64,000 nt of DNA, taken from the NCBI GenBank assembly GCA_023238725.1, contig CM041538.1, forward strand, positions 6,671,880 to 6,735,879, written 5' to 3'. Source of the DNA: Scortum barcoo (Eukaryota; Chordata; Actinopteri; Centrarchiformes; Terapontidae). Of the stretch, positions 10,976 through 23,421 are shown piece after piece. The stretch's first letter is position 1, and the number at the start of each line of letters is the position of its first letter. Below the pieces are notes generated by a model. The model had not been told where the DNA came from. It made no database searches and saw nothing but the letters and a program-made list of their open reading frames with translations. The translations under genes were made by a program, and so were the position numbers.

Positions 10976-12078
10976 ATGGACCCAGCCGACCCAGGTGCCA
11001 TTACTAAAGCTCTCAGTGCCCAGGGGATCATCGTGGGGAAGCATGACTCGCAAATTCAGGAGATGGTGGACACCCTTCGCGACCTATCTAACAGCATGGC
11101 CAGGATGCAGACTCAACTTAGTCTACTCACTCCTGGCTCAGCAGGCTCAGAAGGAACTCCACCAGGCCTTAGCTCTTCCCTGGCTGCCGGATCAACTGTT
11201 TCAACCCCACGTGAGCCTTTTGTTCCTACCCCTGAGTCTTATGCTGGTGATTTAGGTTCGTGCAGTCGTTTCCTTTTTCAGTGTTCTATTGTGTTTGTAC
11301 AGCAGCCCTCCTCATACTCATCTGATAACGCCAAGATTGGTTATGTGGTAAATCTTCTTCGTGGCAAAGCTAGTGATTGGGCTACTGCGCTTTGGCAAGC
11401 TAATTCACCGGTTCTCCAGTCTTTTGATTCTTTCATAGCTGAAATGAAGAAAGTTTTTGATCATCCTGTTCAGGGCCAGGAAGCGGTTAAACGCCTTTTA
11501 GACCTTCGCCAGGGCTCACAGTCAGTGGCGGCCTACTCTGTCGACTTCAGCATCTTGGCTGCAGCATCAGGTTGGGATAGCCTAGCCCTCAAGTGGATTT
11601 TTTACAAGGGTCTAGCTGAGAAAATTAAGGACGAACTCTCCCTTAGGGATGAACCAGATTCGCTAGACTCCTTAATCTCCTTGGCCATAAGAATAGACAA
11701 CAGACTCAGAGAACGACAAAGGGAAAGAGGGACGTTGATGCCTAAGTTAGCCCAACCAGCTAGTGCTAGTGCTAGTCCTCCTCTACCCCTGTCTCTTGCT
11801 CCCTCCCCACACTCACCTCCGCCAGTAGCTCTGCCTTCGGCTTTCTGAGGAGCCCATGCAGCTTGGCCGGGCTAAGCTCTCCCCTGCCGAGAGGCTTCGG
11901 AGAATGCAGGGTAAATTGTGTTTGTACTGTGGATGTTCAGGCCACCTTTTGGCATCCTGCCCAAAAAGCCTCGGCTCACCAATAAACGAGGGGGTTTTGG
12001 TGAGCCGAACCTCCTTCCCTCTCCACTTCACTCGATACCTCCAAGCAGCTAACTGTCCCTGGAATTTTGTTGCTGCGT
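10976..12078 (+). pseudogene. gag with zinc knuckle, plus-strand element
   Basis: The ATG at 10976, four bases after the primer site, starts MDPADPGAITKALSAQG. A coiled-coil-like region, a Ser/Pro linker and a capsid-like region (FVPTPESYAGDLGSCSRFL, GQEAVKRLLDLRQGSQSV) follow, giving 290 codons to a TGA at 11846-11848. A frameshift near 11840 moves the rest into another frame, which starts MQLGRAKLSPAERLRRMQG and carries one CCHC knuckle CLYCGCSGHLLASC (11919-11960). Gag would assemble the particle and bind RNA. It is broken as written. Confidence 0.9.
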
Positions 12079-12420
12079 CAGTCGTCTCTGCCTCTCTCGG
12101 CCCTTATAGACTCAGGAGCTGATGATAATTTTATTGATGCAGAATTTGGCCTCCCAAGCTAACCTAACTTTCGAGCCCCTAGTAACCCCTAAGATTGTAA
12201 ACGCTTTGGACGGTAGATTACTAGCTTCGGTAACACACCAAACCACTCCAGTAACCTTGTTGTTGTCAGGAAACCATCGCGAAACACTCTCTCTGCTAGT
12301 TATCTCCTCTCCTTCCTATCCCCTGGTGCTTGGTCTCCCCTGGTTGAAAGGCTCACAACCCCAACATAGACTGGTCTACCTGTACTATAACCAGTTGGAG
12401 CCCCTTCTGTCTCGCTAACT
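12079..12420 (+). pseudogene. aspartic protease, plus-strand element
   Basis: The active-site block LIDSGADDNFID lies at about 12103-12138. The downstream strand region with PSYPLVLGLPWLK sits in a different frame (12122-12418). At least two frameshifts occur, near 12140-12170 and near 12350. In intact relatives this enzyme processes Gag-Pol. The shifts rule out a working protein as sequenced. Confidence 0.85.
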
Positions 12421-13602
12421 GCCTCCATTCAGCCAGCCCTTCACCTCCACCCTTGGAACCTACCATCTTCAGAAGTTCCAGATCTCTCTTCTGTTCCCTC
12501 AGTCTACCACGACCTGGCTCCCGTCTTCAGCAAAGCAAAGGCCACCTCCCTTCCCCCTCACAGGCCCTACGACTGCCCCATTGACCTGCTCCCTGGTGCT
12601 TCTCTCCCTACCAGCAGACTTTACAATCTCTCTCGGCCTGAAAGAGAGGCCATGGAAAAATATATTAGTGAATCTCTGGCCGCAGGCCTGATCAGACCCC
12701 CCTCATCTCCACTCGGCGCTGGATTCTTTTTCGTTGAGAAGAAGGACAAGACCCTTCGACAGTGCATCGACTTCCGTGGGTTAAATGACATCACCATTAA
12801 AAATAAGTACCCTCTGCCTCTCATTGATCCCGCCTTCGAGCCCTTTCATCAAGCAACCATTTTTAGCAAACTGGACTTGAGAAATGCCTACCACCTTGTC
12901 CGCATCAGAGAGGGAGATGAGTGGAAGACCGCCTTCAACACCCCCCTTGGACACTTTGAATACCAGGTAATGCCTTTTGGCTTAACCAATGCCCCGGCTG
13001 TTTTTCAAGCCATGATAAATGACGTCCTCCGGGACATGCTCAACCGTTTCATCTTTGTTTATCTCGACGACATCCTCATCTTCTCTCGTTCTCTCCCTGA
13101 ACACACCCAACACGTCCGCCAGGTCCTCCAACGCCTACTGGAAAACCAACTCTTCGTGAAGGCAGAAAAATGTGAATTCCATGTCTCCAAGGTCAGTTTT
13201 CTTGGCTTCATTATCGCTCCTGGGCAACTTCATCCAGACCCCTCCAAAATAAAAGCAGTAGAAAACTGGCCCACTCCCTCCACTCGTAAAAAACTGCAAC
13301 AGTTCCTAGGCTTTGCCAACTTTTATCGCAGGTTCATTCGCAACTACAGTAAGGTAGCGGCACCCCTCACCTGTTTAACTTCCACTACCAAGCCATTCCT
13401 CTGGACCCCTGAGGCTGAGAGGGCATTCACCCTGTTAAAGTCACTGTTCACCAGTGCTCCCATCCTCTCTCACCCTGATCCCTCACTCCAGTTCATTGTT
13501 GAGGTTGACGCTTCAGAGACAGGTATTGGAGCGGTTCTATCCCAACGCTGCCCTGTGGATCAAAAGGTTCATCCCTGTGCTTTTTTTTCTCTCGTCGCTT
13601 AA
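12421..13602 (+). pseudogene. reverse transcriptase, plus-strand element
   Basis: A long intact frame runs to 13602. It contains YDCPIDLLPGASLP and EKYISESLAAGLIRP (fingers), KLDLRNAYHLVRI (motif A), MPFGLTNAPAVFQ (motif B) and YLDDILIF (YLDD codons 13060-13071). It then has the thumb and connection (FLGFANFYRRFIRNYS) and the first RNase H aspartate motif FIVEVDASETGIGAVLSQR. All catalytic residues are present. The frame is lost in an 8-T run near 13580, a place prone to slippage or sequencing error. It would synthesise element cDNA. Confidence 0.92.
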
Positions 13603-13895
13603 CTCCTGCTGAAAGGAATTATGATGTGGGGAACCGTGAGCTTTTGGCAGTGGTCCTGGCATTGCAAGAATGGCGGCACTGGCTGGAGGGAGCTGAGCAA
13701 CCTTTTCTGGTTTGGACTGATCACAAGAACTTAGCCTACCTGCGCTCCGCAAAGCGCCTCAACCCTCGCCAAGCCCGTTGGGCCCTGTTCCTGAGCAGGT
13801 TTGAGTTCACCCTCACCTACCGCCCCGGCTCACATAACACCAAGCCTGATGCGCTCTCCCGACAGTTCTCTCTAGACACCTCACCATCTGAGCCA
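13603..13895 (+). pseudogene. RNase H continuation, plus-strand element
   Basis: After the poly-T frameshift the RNase H fold resumes with MGNRELLAVVLALQEWRHWL, WTDHKNLAYLRSAKRL and ARWALFLSRFEFTLTY, ending near the SHNTKPDALSR linker. It corresponds closely to RNase H of the minus-strand element at 2554-3109. Confidence 0.88.
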
Positions 13896-15160
13896 GCCAG
13901 TATCCTTCCTCCCTCGTGCATAGTTGGAGCTGCATCGTGGGATATTGAAACCCGGGTCCAAGAAGCCCTGAAGGATCACCCAGCACCCAACAACTGTCCC
14001 AAAGACCGACTGTTTGTCCCCAGTAACCTTCGCTCTCTTGTGCTCCAGTGGATCCACACCTCTAAATTCAGCTTGTCACCCTGGCATTCGTCGGACCCTC
14101 TTCCTCCTCCTTCAGCAACGCTTCTGGTGGCCCAGGATGGCTCAAGACACCCAGGAATACATCAATGCCTGCTCTGTCTGTGCCCGTGGCAAATCCTCTC
14201 ACCGTGCTCCAGCTGGGTTCCTCAAACCCCTTCCTATTCCTCACCGCCCTTGGTCTCATATTGCTGTGGACTTCGTCTCTGGTCTCCCACCATCCCAAGG
14301 TAACACAGTCATTCTAACTGTAGTTGATCGTTTTTCAAAGAGTGTCCATTTCATTCCCCTCCCCAAGCTCCCTTCAGCACTGGAAACGGCTAGCCTGCTG
14401 ACAGATCACGTCTTCCGCCTCCATGGTCTACCTACTGACATTGTTTCTGACCGAGGTCCCCAGTTCACTTCTCAGGTATGGACAGCTTTTTGCAAAGCAC
14501 TTGGTGCAACTCCCAGCTTGTCCTCTGGTTATCATCCACAGTCCAACGGCCAGACAGAGCGGGCCAACCAGAGCCTGGAGAGACCGCTCTCCGCTGCGTT
14601 GCTGCTCGTAACCCGGCCTCCTGGAGCACGCAGCTAGCCTGGGTGGAATATGCACACAACTCTCTCTCTAACTCCTCTACAGGTATGTCCCCATTTATGG
14701 CTGCTAATGGCTTTCAACCTCCCCTTTTCCCCAGTCCAGGAGGAGGACACGGCTGTTCCCTCCGTCCAAGCCCACCTCCGCAGATGCCGCGGAGTCTGGC
14801 TGCGCGCGCCGTTAGAGCCGCTTTGGTTCGTTCCTCCACTCGCAGCCAGAAGTCGGCCAACAAACTACGCCGCCGTACCAGCGGTGCCGGACTATCTCAC
14901 CGGGGTCAAAAGGTGTGGCTCTCCTCCCGTGACCTTCCCCTGCAGGTTCCTTCCCGCAAGCTGGCCCCTCGATACATCGGGCCATATGTTGTGGAGAAGG
15001 TCATCAACCCCTCCTCCGTCCGTCCTCAAGCTGCCTCCTTCTCTACGGATCCACCCTACCTTCCACGTCTCCCCTCCTCAAGCCATTCACTCCTAGTGAG
15101 CTTTGCCCGCCCTCCGCCCTCCGACTCCCCTCCTCCCCCAGCTCAGCTCATTGATGGACA
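13896..15160 (+). pseudogene. integrase, plus-strand element
   Basis: The HHCC zinc domain (CHPGIRRTLFLLLQQRFWWP and CSVCARGKSSH, 14074-14190) precedes the catalytic core. The core shows HIAVDFVSGLP (first D), DIVSDRGPQFTSQ (second D) and SNGQTERANQSLE (glutamate). Frameshifts lie near 14070 and 14582, with further ones between 14740 and 15080. The C-terminal region is still recognisable as VWLSSRDLPLQVPSRKLAPR and IGPYVVEKVINPSSV. An intact enzyme would insert the cDNA. Here the pieces lie in three frames. Confidence 0.88.
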
Positions 15161-15371
15161 CCCAGCATACTCGGTTAAGGAGGTACTGGACGTTCGGCGC
15201 CGGGGTCGTGGCTACCAACCAATATCTGGTTGATTGGGAGGGGTAATGCGGTCCGGAGGAGCGCTCTTGGATCTCTCGCAAACTCATTTTGGATAATGTA
15301 CTGTTGAGAGACTTTTATTCTAAGCATCCTGATAAGCCTGGTTCGGCCTACGCCAGGGGGCGTCGTCCGTT
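15161..15371 (+). pseudogene. chromodomain at the pol C-terminus
   Basis: YSVKEVLDVRRRGRGYQ is followed, after a frameshift, by YLVDWEG, a premature TAA at 15244-15246, then GPEERSWISRKLILD. This is the chromodomain pattern that defines chromoviruses, thought to guide integrase to modified histones. The in-frame stop replaces a residue usually aromatic in the family. Confidence 0.82.
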
Positions 15372-15381
15372 AGAGGGGGGG
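15372..15381 (+). promoter_or_regulatory. polypurine tract
   Basis: AGAGGGGGGG sits three bases before the 3' LTR. This is where plus-strand DNA synthesis is expected to be primed. Confidence 0.85.
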
Positions 15382-15384
15382 TAC

Positions 15385-15881
15385 TGTTATGTATGTGGGG
15401 TTTTGGACTACTTTGTGTGCTTGTGGTGTGTTTCCTTCTGCCTCCTGTGGGAGGTTCCTTCTCTTTTAGAGTGAAGAGGCGTGGCTACCTGCTGACTGGA
15501 GGCTGACACACCTGAACCACATTTCTCATCACTCCCTTTTTAAGCCGGAGCAGGGCTTCTCTTCGACGCTGGATTGTTCCACTATCTGTGGTAATGCTCT
15601 CGCTGCTGTGTTCACAGTTTCTGTGTTTAAACTCTTGCTTCTTGTGTGCTTTTCTCTAGTGACCCTTGTGCTCCGTTGTTTTCTGCCTCAGATACTCACC
15701 CATGTCCCGGATTTCTCTCCAGCCAGTAACCTGCCAGCCACGCCGCTCTGCCTTCCACTCCTCAACTTACCGGACCGCCTTTTGACTTACCTTTTGTTTA
15801 ATTCTGATTAAATCAACTTTAAACCGCCCTCCGCTTCGGGTCTGCTTCTGGGTTCTCTTTTTTTCAAACAGAGACTTAACA
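15385..15881 (+). repeat. 3' LTR (497 bp)
   Basis: Near-identical to the 5' LTR. It differs by short indels (for example one T fewer near 15404 and CT insertions near 15463 and 15655) and a few substitutions such as C to T near 15595. It ends TTAACA at 15881 and is followed by the target duplication GTTAG. Confidence 0.95.
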
Positions 15882-15886
15882 GTTAG

Positions 15887-18205
15887 TTCATAAAAGGGAA
15901 AGGCACATCCGGAACCTACCTGTAACACCATCAGCCAGCACCTGAAAAGAAACAAAGGACAACCATCTTACTTACCTGGAAGAACGCCATCCACACCCAA
16001 GGTAAGAGCTCACACCCGCCTGATGATTAACATGACATCCAGCAGAGAGAAGGCCATATCTTTGAGTGGTAGAAATTCTAACTCACAGCTATTAAACAAA
16101 AACACCAACACACACACCACATCACGACCACTCATGTCCATTAGCACCCAGCCAACATTATATTCAGACATAACCAGGACCACACCAAAAGAGCAATTAA
16201 ATCTTCAGTGAAATTGTGTAAAATGAAATTTCATTGACTTACTTTCAGTCAGGTTTTAACGTTCCATTTAAACATGAAGTATCCTGGCTTGTACAGTATT
16301 ATATTTTCTCAAACTACAAGAGACTGTGCAAGTTTCCTGAATGATTTCTGGTTAAGAACCATTGTGATGTTCCCACTTACATCATTACACATTACAAATT
16401 ACAGCCCTCACCTCTTGTCCTTGGGTCTTGTCCTGACGGCTCCTTTTTCCATTAACAAGCTCTCATCCTTTTTTTACTAAAGTTACCCGTGACTCAAGAA
16501 AATCTATACTAAAGGATTGTAGGGAATAATGGAGAAGTTAATTTGATCTACAAATGTCTGTATTTGCCTATCCTCTGTCTGGGTAAGTAGAAATGTCACC
16601 AGACGTTTAATTTAAGTGTTATTTGTGATAAAATTCTTGACTTACAATAATGCTGACTTATTGCTGAGCAGACCCACATCATATCCTAACAAGCTGGTCA
16701 CTTGTTTTAAACAGCTCCATCTGGAGCCGTTTAGTCTTTTATAACTTTGTTGAATACTCGGTCCTGATTGGTTGGTGATAGAGTTTCAACATATGGCTCC
16801 TCTCTGTATGCCAGTGTTGTACTTTTGATCAGTACTGTCTCATAAAATCAGTTCCACTCAAAACTGATGCATGCTCAATTTTGAGCTCAGTTGACAAAAA
16901 CGGAACATACTATTATGGCACATTTGGAAAATTACATGTCAGGTTAAAGTATAAATAGGTATCTAATTTAAAAATTACGTTTAGTCATATTTGCTAAAAC
17001 TGTCACTATGTTCTGACAGTAGTTCATGAGACAGATAATCTATGATAAAAATCAGGCCCCTCCACCTGCTGCCTCGAAGGTCATTTGACAAGAATCCAAA
17101 AACAACCAATCAGGACAGAGTACCTGACGGGGCGTGAATCACCGCTCTTGCACAGGCTCCACTCCACTGCACATGCACTAACTCAGAGCAGTCGAATGAT
17201 GAGGCAACGAGAAAACAGTTTACAAAAGATCTTTTACAGGAGAGAAGTACACAGAAGAAGAGCAATGAAGAAAAGTGAATAAAAAAAGAATTGGACTGAG
17301 CGATGCTGGGGGTAGGGGCTTTGGAGATGACCTGTAGTAAGAGGGGCAGGGAGCTGGATCCATAGAACCTATAATGCTCAGATATAAATGACAGCACTTT
17401 CAGTGCTCACTAAGAGGGTCACCTAATCTTACCAGCTGATGCTTTAATTGTGAAAAATAGAAGTAATTCAACATGCACTTTATTGGCAAATTTTGTACCT
17501 CTTGTAAAATAAAAGTAAATGACAGAGTTTACACCCTGACTGCTGACACAGTTGCCATATTAACTTTAGACGGTGAGAATACATCACTGCTGGGGTCAGC
17601 AGTTACAAGATGTAAAGACAGCAGCCAAAGCCATCCCAAACAAAAGAAACACACACTATTATTGCTGATGTGAAGAAATCTTGTTTAGTACTAGTTCTAA
17701 TGTTTACTCAGCGTCTCACTGTTCCAGCTGTGTATTGATCCAAGTAAATCTGAAAAAATGTCAACAGTTTCAGCAGAATGGCCTTTCTGGATCGCTCTCA
17801 TTAACTCAGTTACATCTGCTGTCACTCACCAAGCCAGAATATCAGAAAATTGGCACCTTTGCCCCCGATGCAGAGAGAATTCAAATGAGGTGATCAAACA
17901 TTTAGAGACCAGACACTTTGTGTTCATTGTAATGTGGAGTGGGAGTTTACTATTCACTCCATGTTCGCCTCAACCTGGTTCAGTCCCCAAGGCTGTGAAT
18001 CACTTCTTCAGTTTGAAAACATAAAAACACGGCAGAGGTGGCGATTACCTTTTCAATCAGATCACGTTCTTCAATTAGAGGCAGTAGGTGCAACATTTTA
18101 AGCATCAGAAGGTCTTGAGAAAAGAAAGAAATTGACAGTGATATCTAGGTAAAATTACCATAAACAAATCACACCATACGTCAAGACAGTAGCCCCTGTC
18201 ATATA
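15887..18205. other. unannotated DNA
   Basis: No gene or named repeat is recognised. Frames of 60-95 codons occur on both strands without family motifs. Confidence 0.45.
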
Positions 18206-18268
18206 CGATGTGTGTGTGTGTGTGTGTATATATAGATATAGATATAGATATAGAGAGAGAGAGAGAAT
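18206..18268. repeat. compound microsatellite (TG, TAGATA, GA)
   Basis: A TG run passes into a TATATAGATATAGATA array and then a GA run. This is a compound simple repeat. Confidence 0.9.
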
Positions 18269-19792
18269 ATTTAAAAGTTTTTTCTCCAAAGATTGTTGTA
18301 TTTTTGTTCTTGTGGTAACCGTTTCCATTGTCTTTTCATGAACAGCAGCACATTTAGCAAACTAAGATCAACTGTTTTAGCTGCTCCAACATGTTGTTTG
18401 CATCGAGGTAGGAGTTTAAAAACAGGAGAAACACAAAGTAGATCTTTTGTTCTGCTTTGGAGAAAACTTTGAAAGTTTCTCTACTTGACTCACCTTGATT
18501 ATATTCTGACAGTTACATTCAGCATGCACATTCAGGAGCTGTTTTTACAGAACAGCAGTCTAGCAAGGTCAAAAAGGATTTTTTTGTAGACATTCGGCAG
18601 GGACAGTTTTATAAATCTTGCTCCCTTTGGTGAACAGAGAGCAGAGTTAATACTTAAAAACAAACTAGCATTTTGTACAAGCCTGATCACTTTCAGGATA
18701 TTTATTTCACATCTACATGGAACAAATGTGGCAAAACATACAGATCATGTCTTATGCAATGTGAAATGCAGTTTTTACATAAGGGTACAAACAACTGGTA
18801 TTAAAGTTTTTAGATCAGAGTTAAATGTCCTGTTCAGCAGTTCAAAGTGTACATAGAGTCACACTCATATTTCATCTGTAGTTGCCCGATTTTAATAGAC
18901 AATATAAAACAGTTCCTTCACAAAACAGCAATCAAAAACATCATTCAGATGCTGAGCTTGAATCCTCATCATTATTGTTTCAGGCTGTTTTAAATGGCTC
19001 CCATCAGCACTCGGGTCTCATCTCAGTGATGCCTCCTGTAATTAGAACTGAATTTTTCAATGAGAATGTTTGCTTATATTAATCTTAGCCTATTACAAAT
19101 CCATCTAATAGTTGTTTGCTCAGAGTATTTATTTAAATGCCACAAGGTGAACTGTTCAGTGAAAGTAATGGGGTTACTGTCAACTTGCAGTAACTTGTAG
19201 GGGTTGGACAAATAATCGATATCATCACCTTTATTCATGTGATGTATAATCAATAAACCTGCATCAAATATCAATGTTATTTAATGTACAAATGCTGCAG
19301 CTATAGATTCCCACATTTTGCCCATTGACCTTATTAGATTGTTGTTACATCGTTTCTCCTGGAGAGGGCGCCGATCACAATTAGAACAGCAGTCCACTTG
19401 AACAAGCATGCCTCTGTTTTACTTCCCGCTGTAAGGAGAATGCTTTCCCAGGAGGAGAACAGGTGACAGCTCCTGAGATGATCCTTCACTTAGCAGATGA
19501 AGCAACCTGAATTTAACCAAAGCAAACCCCAGGTCTATTTCTTCTGATTTAACAGAAAAATTGAACCCTGTGGCAGGTGTGAAGAATAACTATTAGAAAC
19601 TAATAGAAATAAATTATCCTCTTTCTGTTAGTCTCATTTGTTTATGTTGATCATACTGAGGCATCTGTATTAAACTGACTCTACTTCATAACCACTTCAT
19701 AACACCTTACTGCATGTCAACCCATCTAGCTATTGGCTTTGCTACTGGCTTAAGAGCAGCGAAGTCTGCTGGTGAGTGCCCCACAATCCATG
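18269..19792. other. unannotated DNA
   Basis: Nothing beyond short unconserved reading frames is visible. Confidence 0.4.
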
Positions 19793-19880
19793 CACACACA
19801 CACTACACACACACACACACCTCACACGCACGCATGCCTTGACACACACACACACACACACCTGACACACACACACTGAC
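19793..19880. repeat. interrupted CA microsatellite
   Basis: Several CA runs are separated by CTCACACGCACG and CTGA interruptions, indicating an old, decaying CA array. Confidence 0.9.
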
Positions 19881-22800
19881 ACTATCACTGTCTTCTTGTA
19901 TATTATTGATGCTCTTTATATCCCTCCATCCCTCGTTGGCCCGCACTGTATATTATAAAACTGTTTAATGAAACATAAATGGATGTGGTGGAATTACAGT
20001 AACATGCCTCTCTGACTTTGTCTCCGACAGTGAATCCTGATGGTTTGAGGGCCAAGCTGCTGTAGCAGAATGGGTGGTAATAACTTATTACTAATATAAC
20101 ACAATATCCGTCAGAGATCTCCAAAAGCCTCTTTAGCATTGAAGATATTAAGAAGTGAATCATTTATTTTCCCCCCAATATAAAAACCTAATTGAGACTC
20201 CTTTAGGACTTCCATTATTCATGTTGCTGTGAGCTGTGGTCAGATTCCAGATAGGCTGGGAATCCAAAGATCAGTGTAATTACAGTATGAGGAATGGCTA
20301 ACCGATGCATCAGACAGAAGTGATTTTCTCCCAAGGTCCTGTGTATTATTTTGCTCTTTCATTCTTCAGCTTCCGCTCCATACCCAGTACCTCGTAGATC
20401 ATACAGCTATAGTATTATTCCGCTGTTACAGAGCCTTACCTTCAATGGGTTTCATTTTCAGAATAACAATGGACTTGTGGCAAGATTCCAGTTTCCAATG
20501 CACTGATAAAGTAGAGGAAAGAATAAAGTGTGCTTTCTATCCCCCATGCAGGCAGTGGGTTTAGTAGATAATAGTCTGCTGTTATCAGTGGGACGTACAA
20601 AGAGCTGGAGCTCTGGGGTGAGCAGCCCTCTGGGGAGCAACATATCCCAACATGGACGACTTTTCTTTTTCATGACAGACGTGCACACAGTGTGATGTTT
20701 TGCCATTCAACAATAACCACATGCACAGCCACAGATGTCACTTGTGAGTGACCTCTGCTCTCTTATCTTTACACATTTTTTTGTCTATTTTTCGTCTGAG
20801 CAGCTTACATTTTTGAAGTGTGAAATTCATTTTTAAGTCTATATTTACAGATGATTGACATGAAGGTACCATTATGATGCTTTTAGTGGTTACTGTCTTT
20901 ATGTAAATTCAGAAGTTTGTCTTGTCTCTTTTCCAAAGTCTGTGAACCAGGAAAAAGAATTAAATAGTTTTCCTTCTGTTAGTGTTGAAGGAATGTTTTA
21001 TTCAAAATGTGTTTTGCTTGTGAAGGAAAATTGTATCTGACACTACTAATCTAATCTAATCTAATACTACTAACATTAAGTAAGAGTAATATTTGTAATA
21101 GGAAATACAGCTGCCTCCTCCCCTTTCAGTTGTTGTTTGTTTGTGTGGCACTATGACCCACAGACTTTATTTTTATTTTTTTTTTTTTAGAGAAGACAAC
21201 CATTAAAGCCATCAGAATACACAACCAGTCTCAATATTTTTAACTTATAGTATTTTCTGTGCATTGAAACAGATTAAAACTGATTGTATCAAAACACTGG
21301 AAAGCACCTCTTGTTGTCTGTGCTTGTGTTTCTAAGCACATAGGAGTATTCCTTTTTCTGAGACTTCTCTTTCCTCAAACTGATAGTCCATTCATCATAA
21401 TCTGTTACCTTCTGCACAAAGGCACAGATGGAAGGAAATATTGTCAACATCATCCAAAAAAAACTCTCCTGGGTCTCACAGTCTTTTTGATGAATGAGCC
21501 TATTGGTGGTCTGCTTGCATGTGTTTTTTTTTTTGACTGCTGTCCATCTTTGTTTTTACATGTATGTCTCTATTTTTTTTTCTCTGGCATTGGCCTGTCT
21601 TTCTGTCATTCTGCCTTACTGTCTTGCGGTTTTCTTGCACTCTCTTGATCTGCTCATGTGCAAGTCTGTCTCCGTTTCCCAAAAGAATAAGACCCCATGT
21701 CACAGGAATTTCCTTTGACGGACAGACGGCTCTGAAATCCTCCCAGTGACCCTCCTCTGCTCCTCCATACTGCTAACCTTTCACATCTACACTATCAGCA
21801 CTTATTCTGTTGTTACAGCATTTTTACCCTGCATCCTGTTTGGTCTTGTGTCGGAAAGAAGAGGCAGAGGCAAACAGACAAAGGCTACACAGTCACTAGA
21901 GACAAAGCCACTTCCCCTGCTCCGGCCCTTAAACAGGATCCACGGCTGCTGTCGTTGATGAAAGAGAAGCAGACCTGAGCGAGATGAGCCTCAAAACTGA
22001 GGACACGTGTAACCCAGGTTACTAGGCTCTTAGTAGTAGTCCAGTTTACCAGTTTGTTGGTGGAATAAATAAATTCATATTTTTTTTGTGACAGATAAAT
22101 AAATAGGGTTCGATTTAAAAAAATCTTACATGGTAGGAATAAATAGTATTTCTGACTAAAATCTTAAATATGTCAATAAATAGATTTAAACTTGTACACA
22201 AGTTTATTTATATCTGTTAAAAAGGGTATTTTGTTTCATTTCAAGTGTGGCGAATGTGCCTTTCTCAAAGTGTACAAGATTCAGGTGACATGAGGAGTTC
22301 ACATGATGTAAAGTAACCAATCAGACGCCGTCAGGGTGTACGGGTCGTCGTGTGTTTTTTTTCTTCTCTCTCTCTGCCGGTCCGACGTTGAAGTGGCTTC
22401 ATGCTAACTTTTTGCTGCATTGGCGCGGAGAGCAAAACTTTCTTTTTTTTCCCGCTGATTGATTAGTGGACCGTGTATTCTGCAAAGGAAATAGAATACT
22501 GCCTGTGTTTTGTCCTGCTAACCTGTGTCTGCGTCCAGACAGCTCTCATAGAATTTCAAATTGAACTAGCCGGGATGTCAGCAGATTCTCAGCAGGATGC
22601 CATATCGCTAGCATCACAGGTTCCCGCTGAGCGCACTGAGCGATTATTTTTCTGCATGGATTAATTTGATCTGAGTGTCTTGTTTTATTCATGTCCTACA
22701 CACCAAGTGCTCTAATAGGAGATGTCACACATGTCCCACACCTGAATGGATCAATCGTCTCGGCTTGCTGCAGATAACCTCTGGATGTTTTCTCACCCAC

Positions 22801-23421
22801 AGTATTGTGTCTGCTAGAAAAATGAGAGACATCAAATAGATTTTATGGGCAAATTTTGAAAAGTAGATTTTTTTTGTGCCACAAATCTTTTATACAAGAG
22901 TAGTCAAGTGGGCTGGCATGGAAGCTGACAAAAACAGAAGAAAATGAGTCTCAGAGAAATTTACAGTGACAAACTGTCTAAACTCTTTCCACTGCAAAAT
23001 GTAATAACTTCCCTGTTCTGGGCCTCCTCAACAGGAGGCCGTTAATGATGTTTCTGGGTTTAGTGAGCTCATATCCATTAGTCAGCTGTCTATATCCATT
23101 TTGCTTTTTTCACCTTCAAGTGCTGTACGATAGTGAAACTAAACTTTATAAAGACTGAAAATAACATCTCCAAAAGTTGGTAAAATCTCCCTTACATATA
23201 CAGACACAAAATACAAAACTGACAATTTACAAACTATGTACAATGAAATTTGGAACTTTTTTATTGTTATTACAAAATAAGAATTAATGACAAACAAAGA
23301 TGCTTAACAGAATAAAATCATTCGTGGCTCATTAGTGTTGTGTTTAGAAGTTAACTTGAAGTTGTCTTCACAACTCACAACAACAAAGTGGTAATTTTCT
23401 GAAAAGTAATTTTGATGTTAA
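19881..23421. other. unannotated DNA, one CpG-bearing segment
   Basis: Mostly AT-rich sequence without gene motifs. Near 22320-22640 the CpG content rises and a 63-codon frame is open at 22473-22664, but I recognise no protein family in it. T runs occur near 21178 and 21526. Confidence 0.4.

Larger units (their letters stand above)
10465..15881 (+). mobile_element. full-length sushi-like chromovirus, coding region broken
   Basis: A structurally complete Ty3/Gypsy retrotransposon. It has a 5' LTR (10465-10959), a self-primer site (10960), gag, protease, RT, RNase H, integrase, chromodomain, a polypurine tract (15372-15381) and a 3' LTR (15385-15881). A perfect 5-bp target duplication GTTAG flanks it (10460-10464 and 15882-15886). 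The LTRs begin TGTTA and end TAACA and differ mainly by small indels and a few substitutions, so the insertion appears recent. Yet the coding region carries roughly ten frameshifts or stops, so it is not autonomous as written. The Tf1/sushi group assignment rests on the self-priming signature, the gag start and the chromodomain. Confidence 0.95.

Noticed and set aside
19793..19880. Repeated CA blocks with regular interruptions, as a CRISPR-like array
   Set aside because: Units are simple dinucleotides without unique spacers, and the host is clearly eukaryotic.
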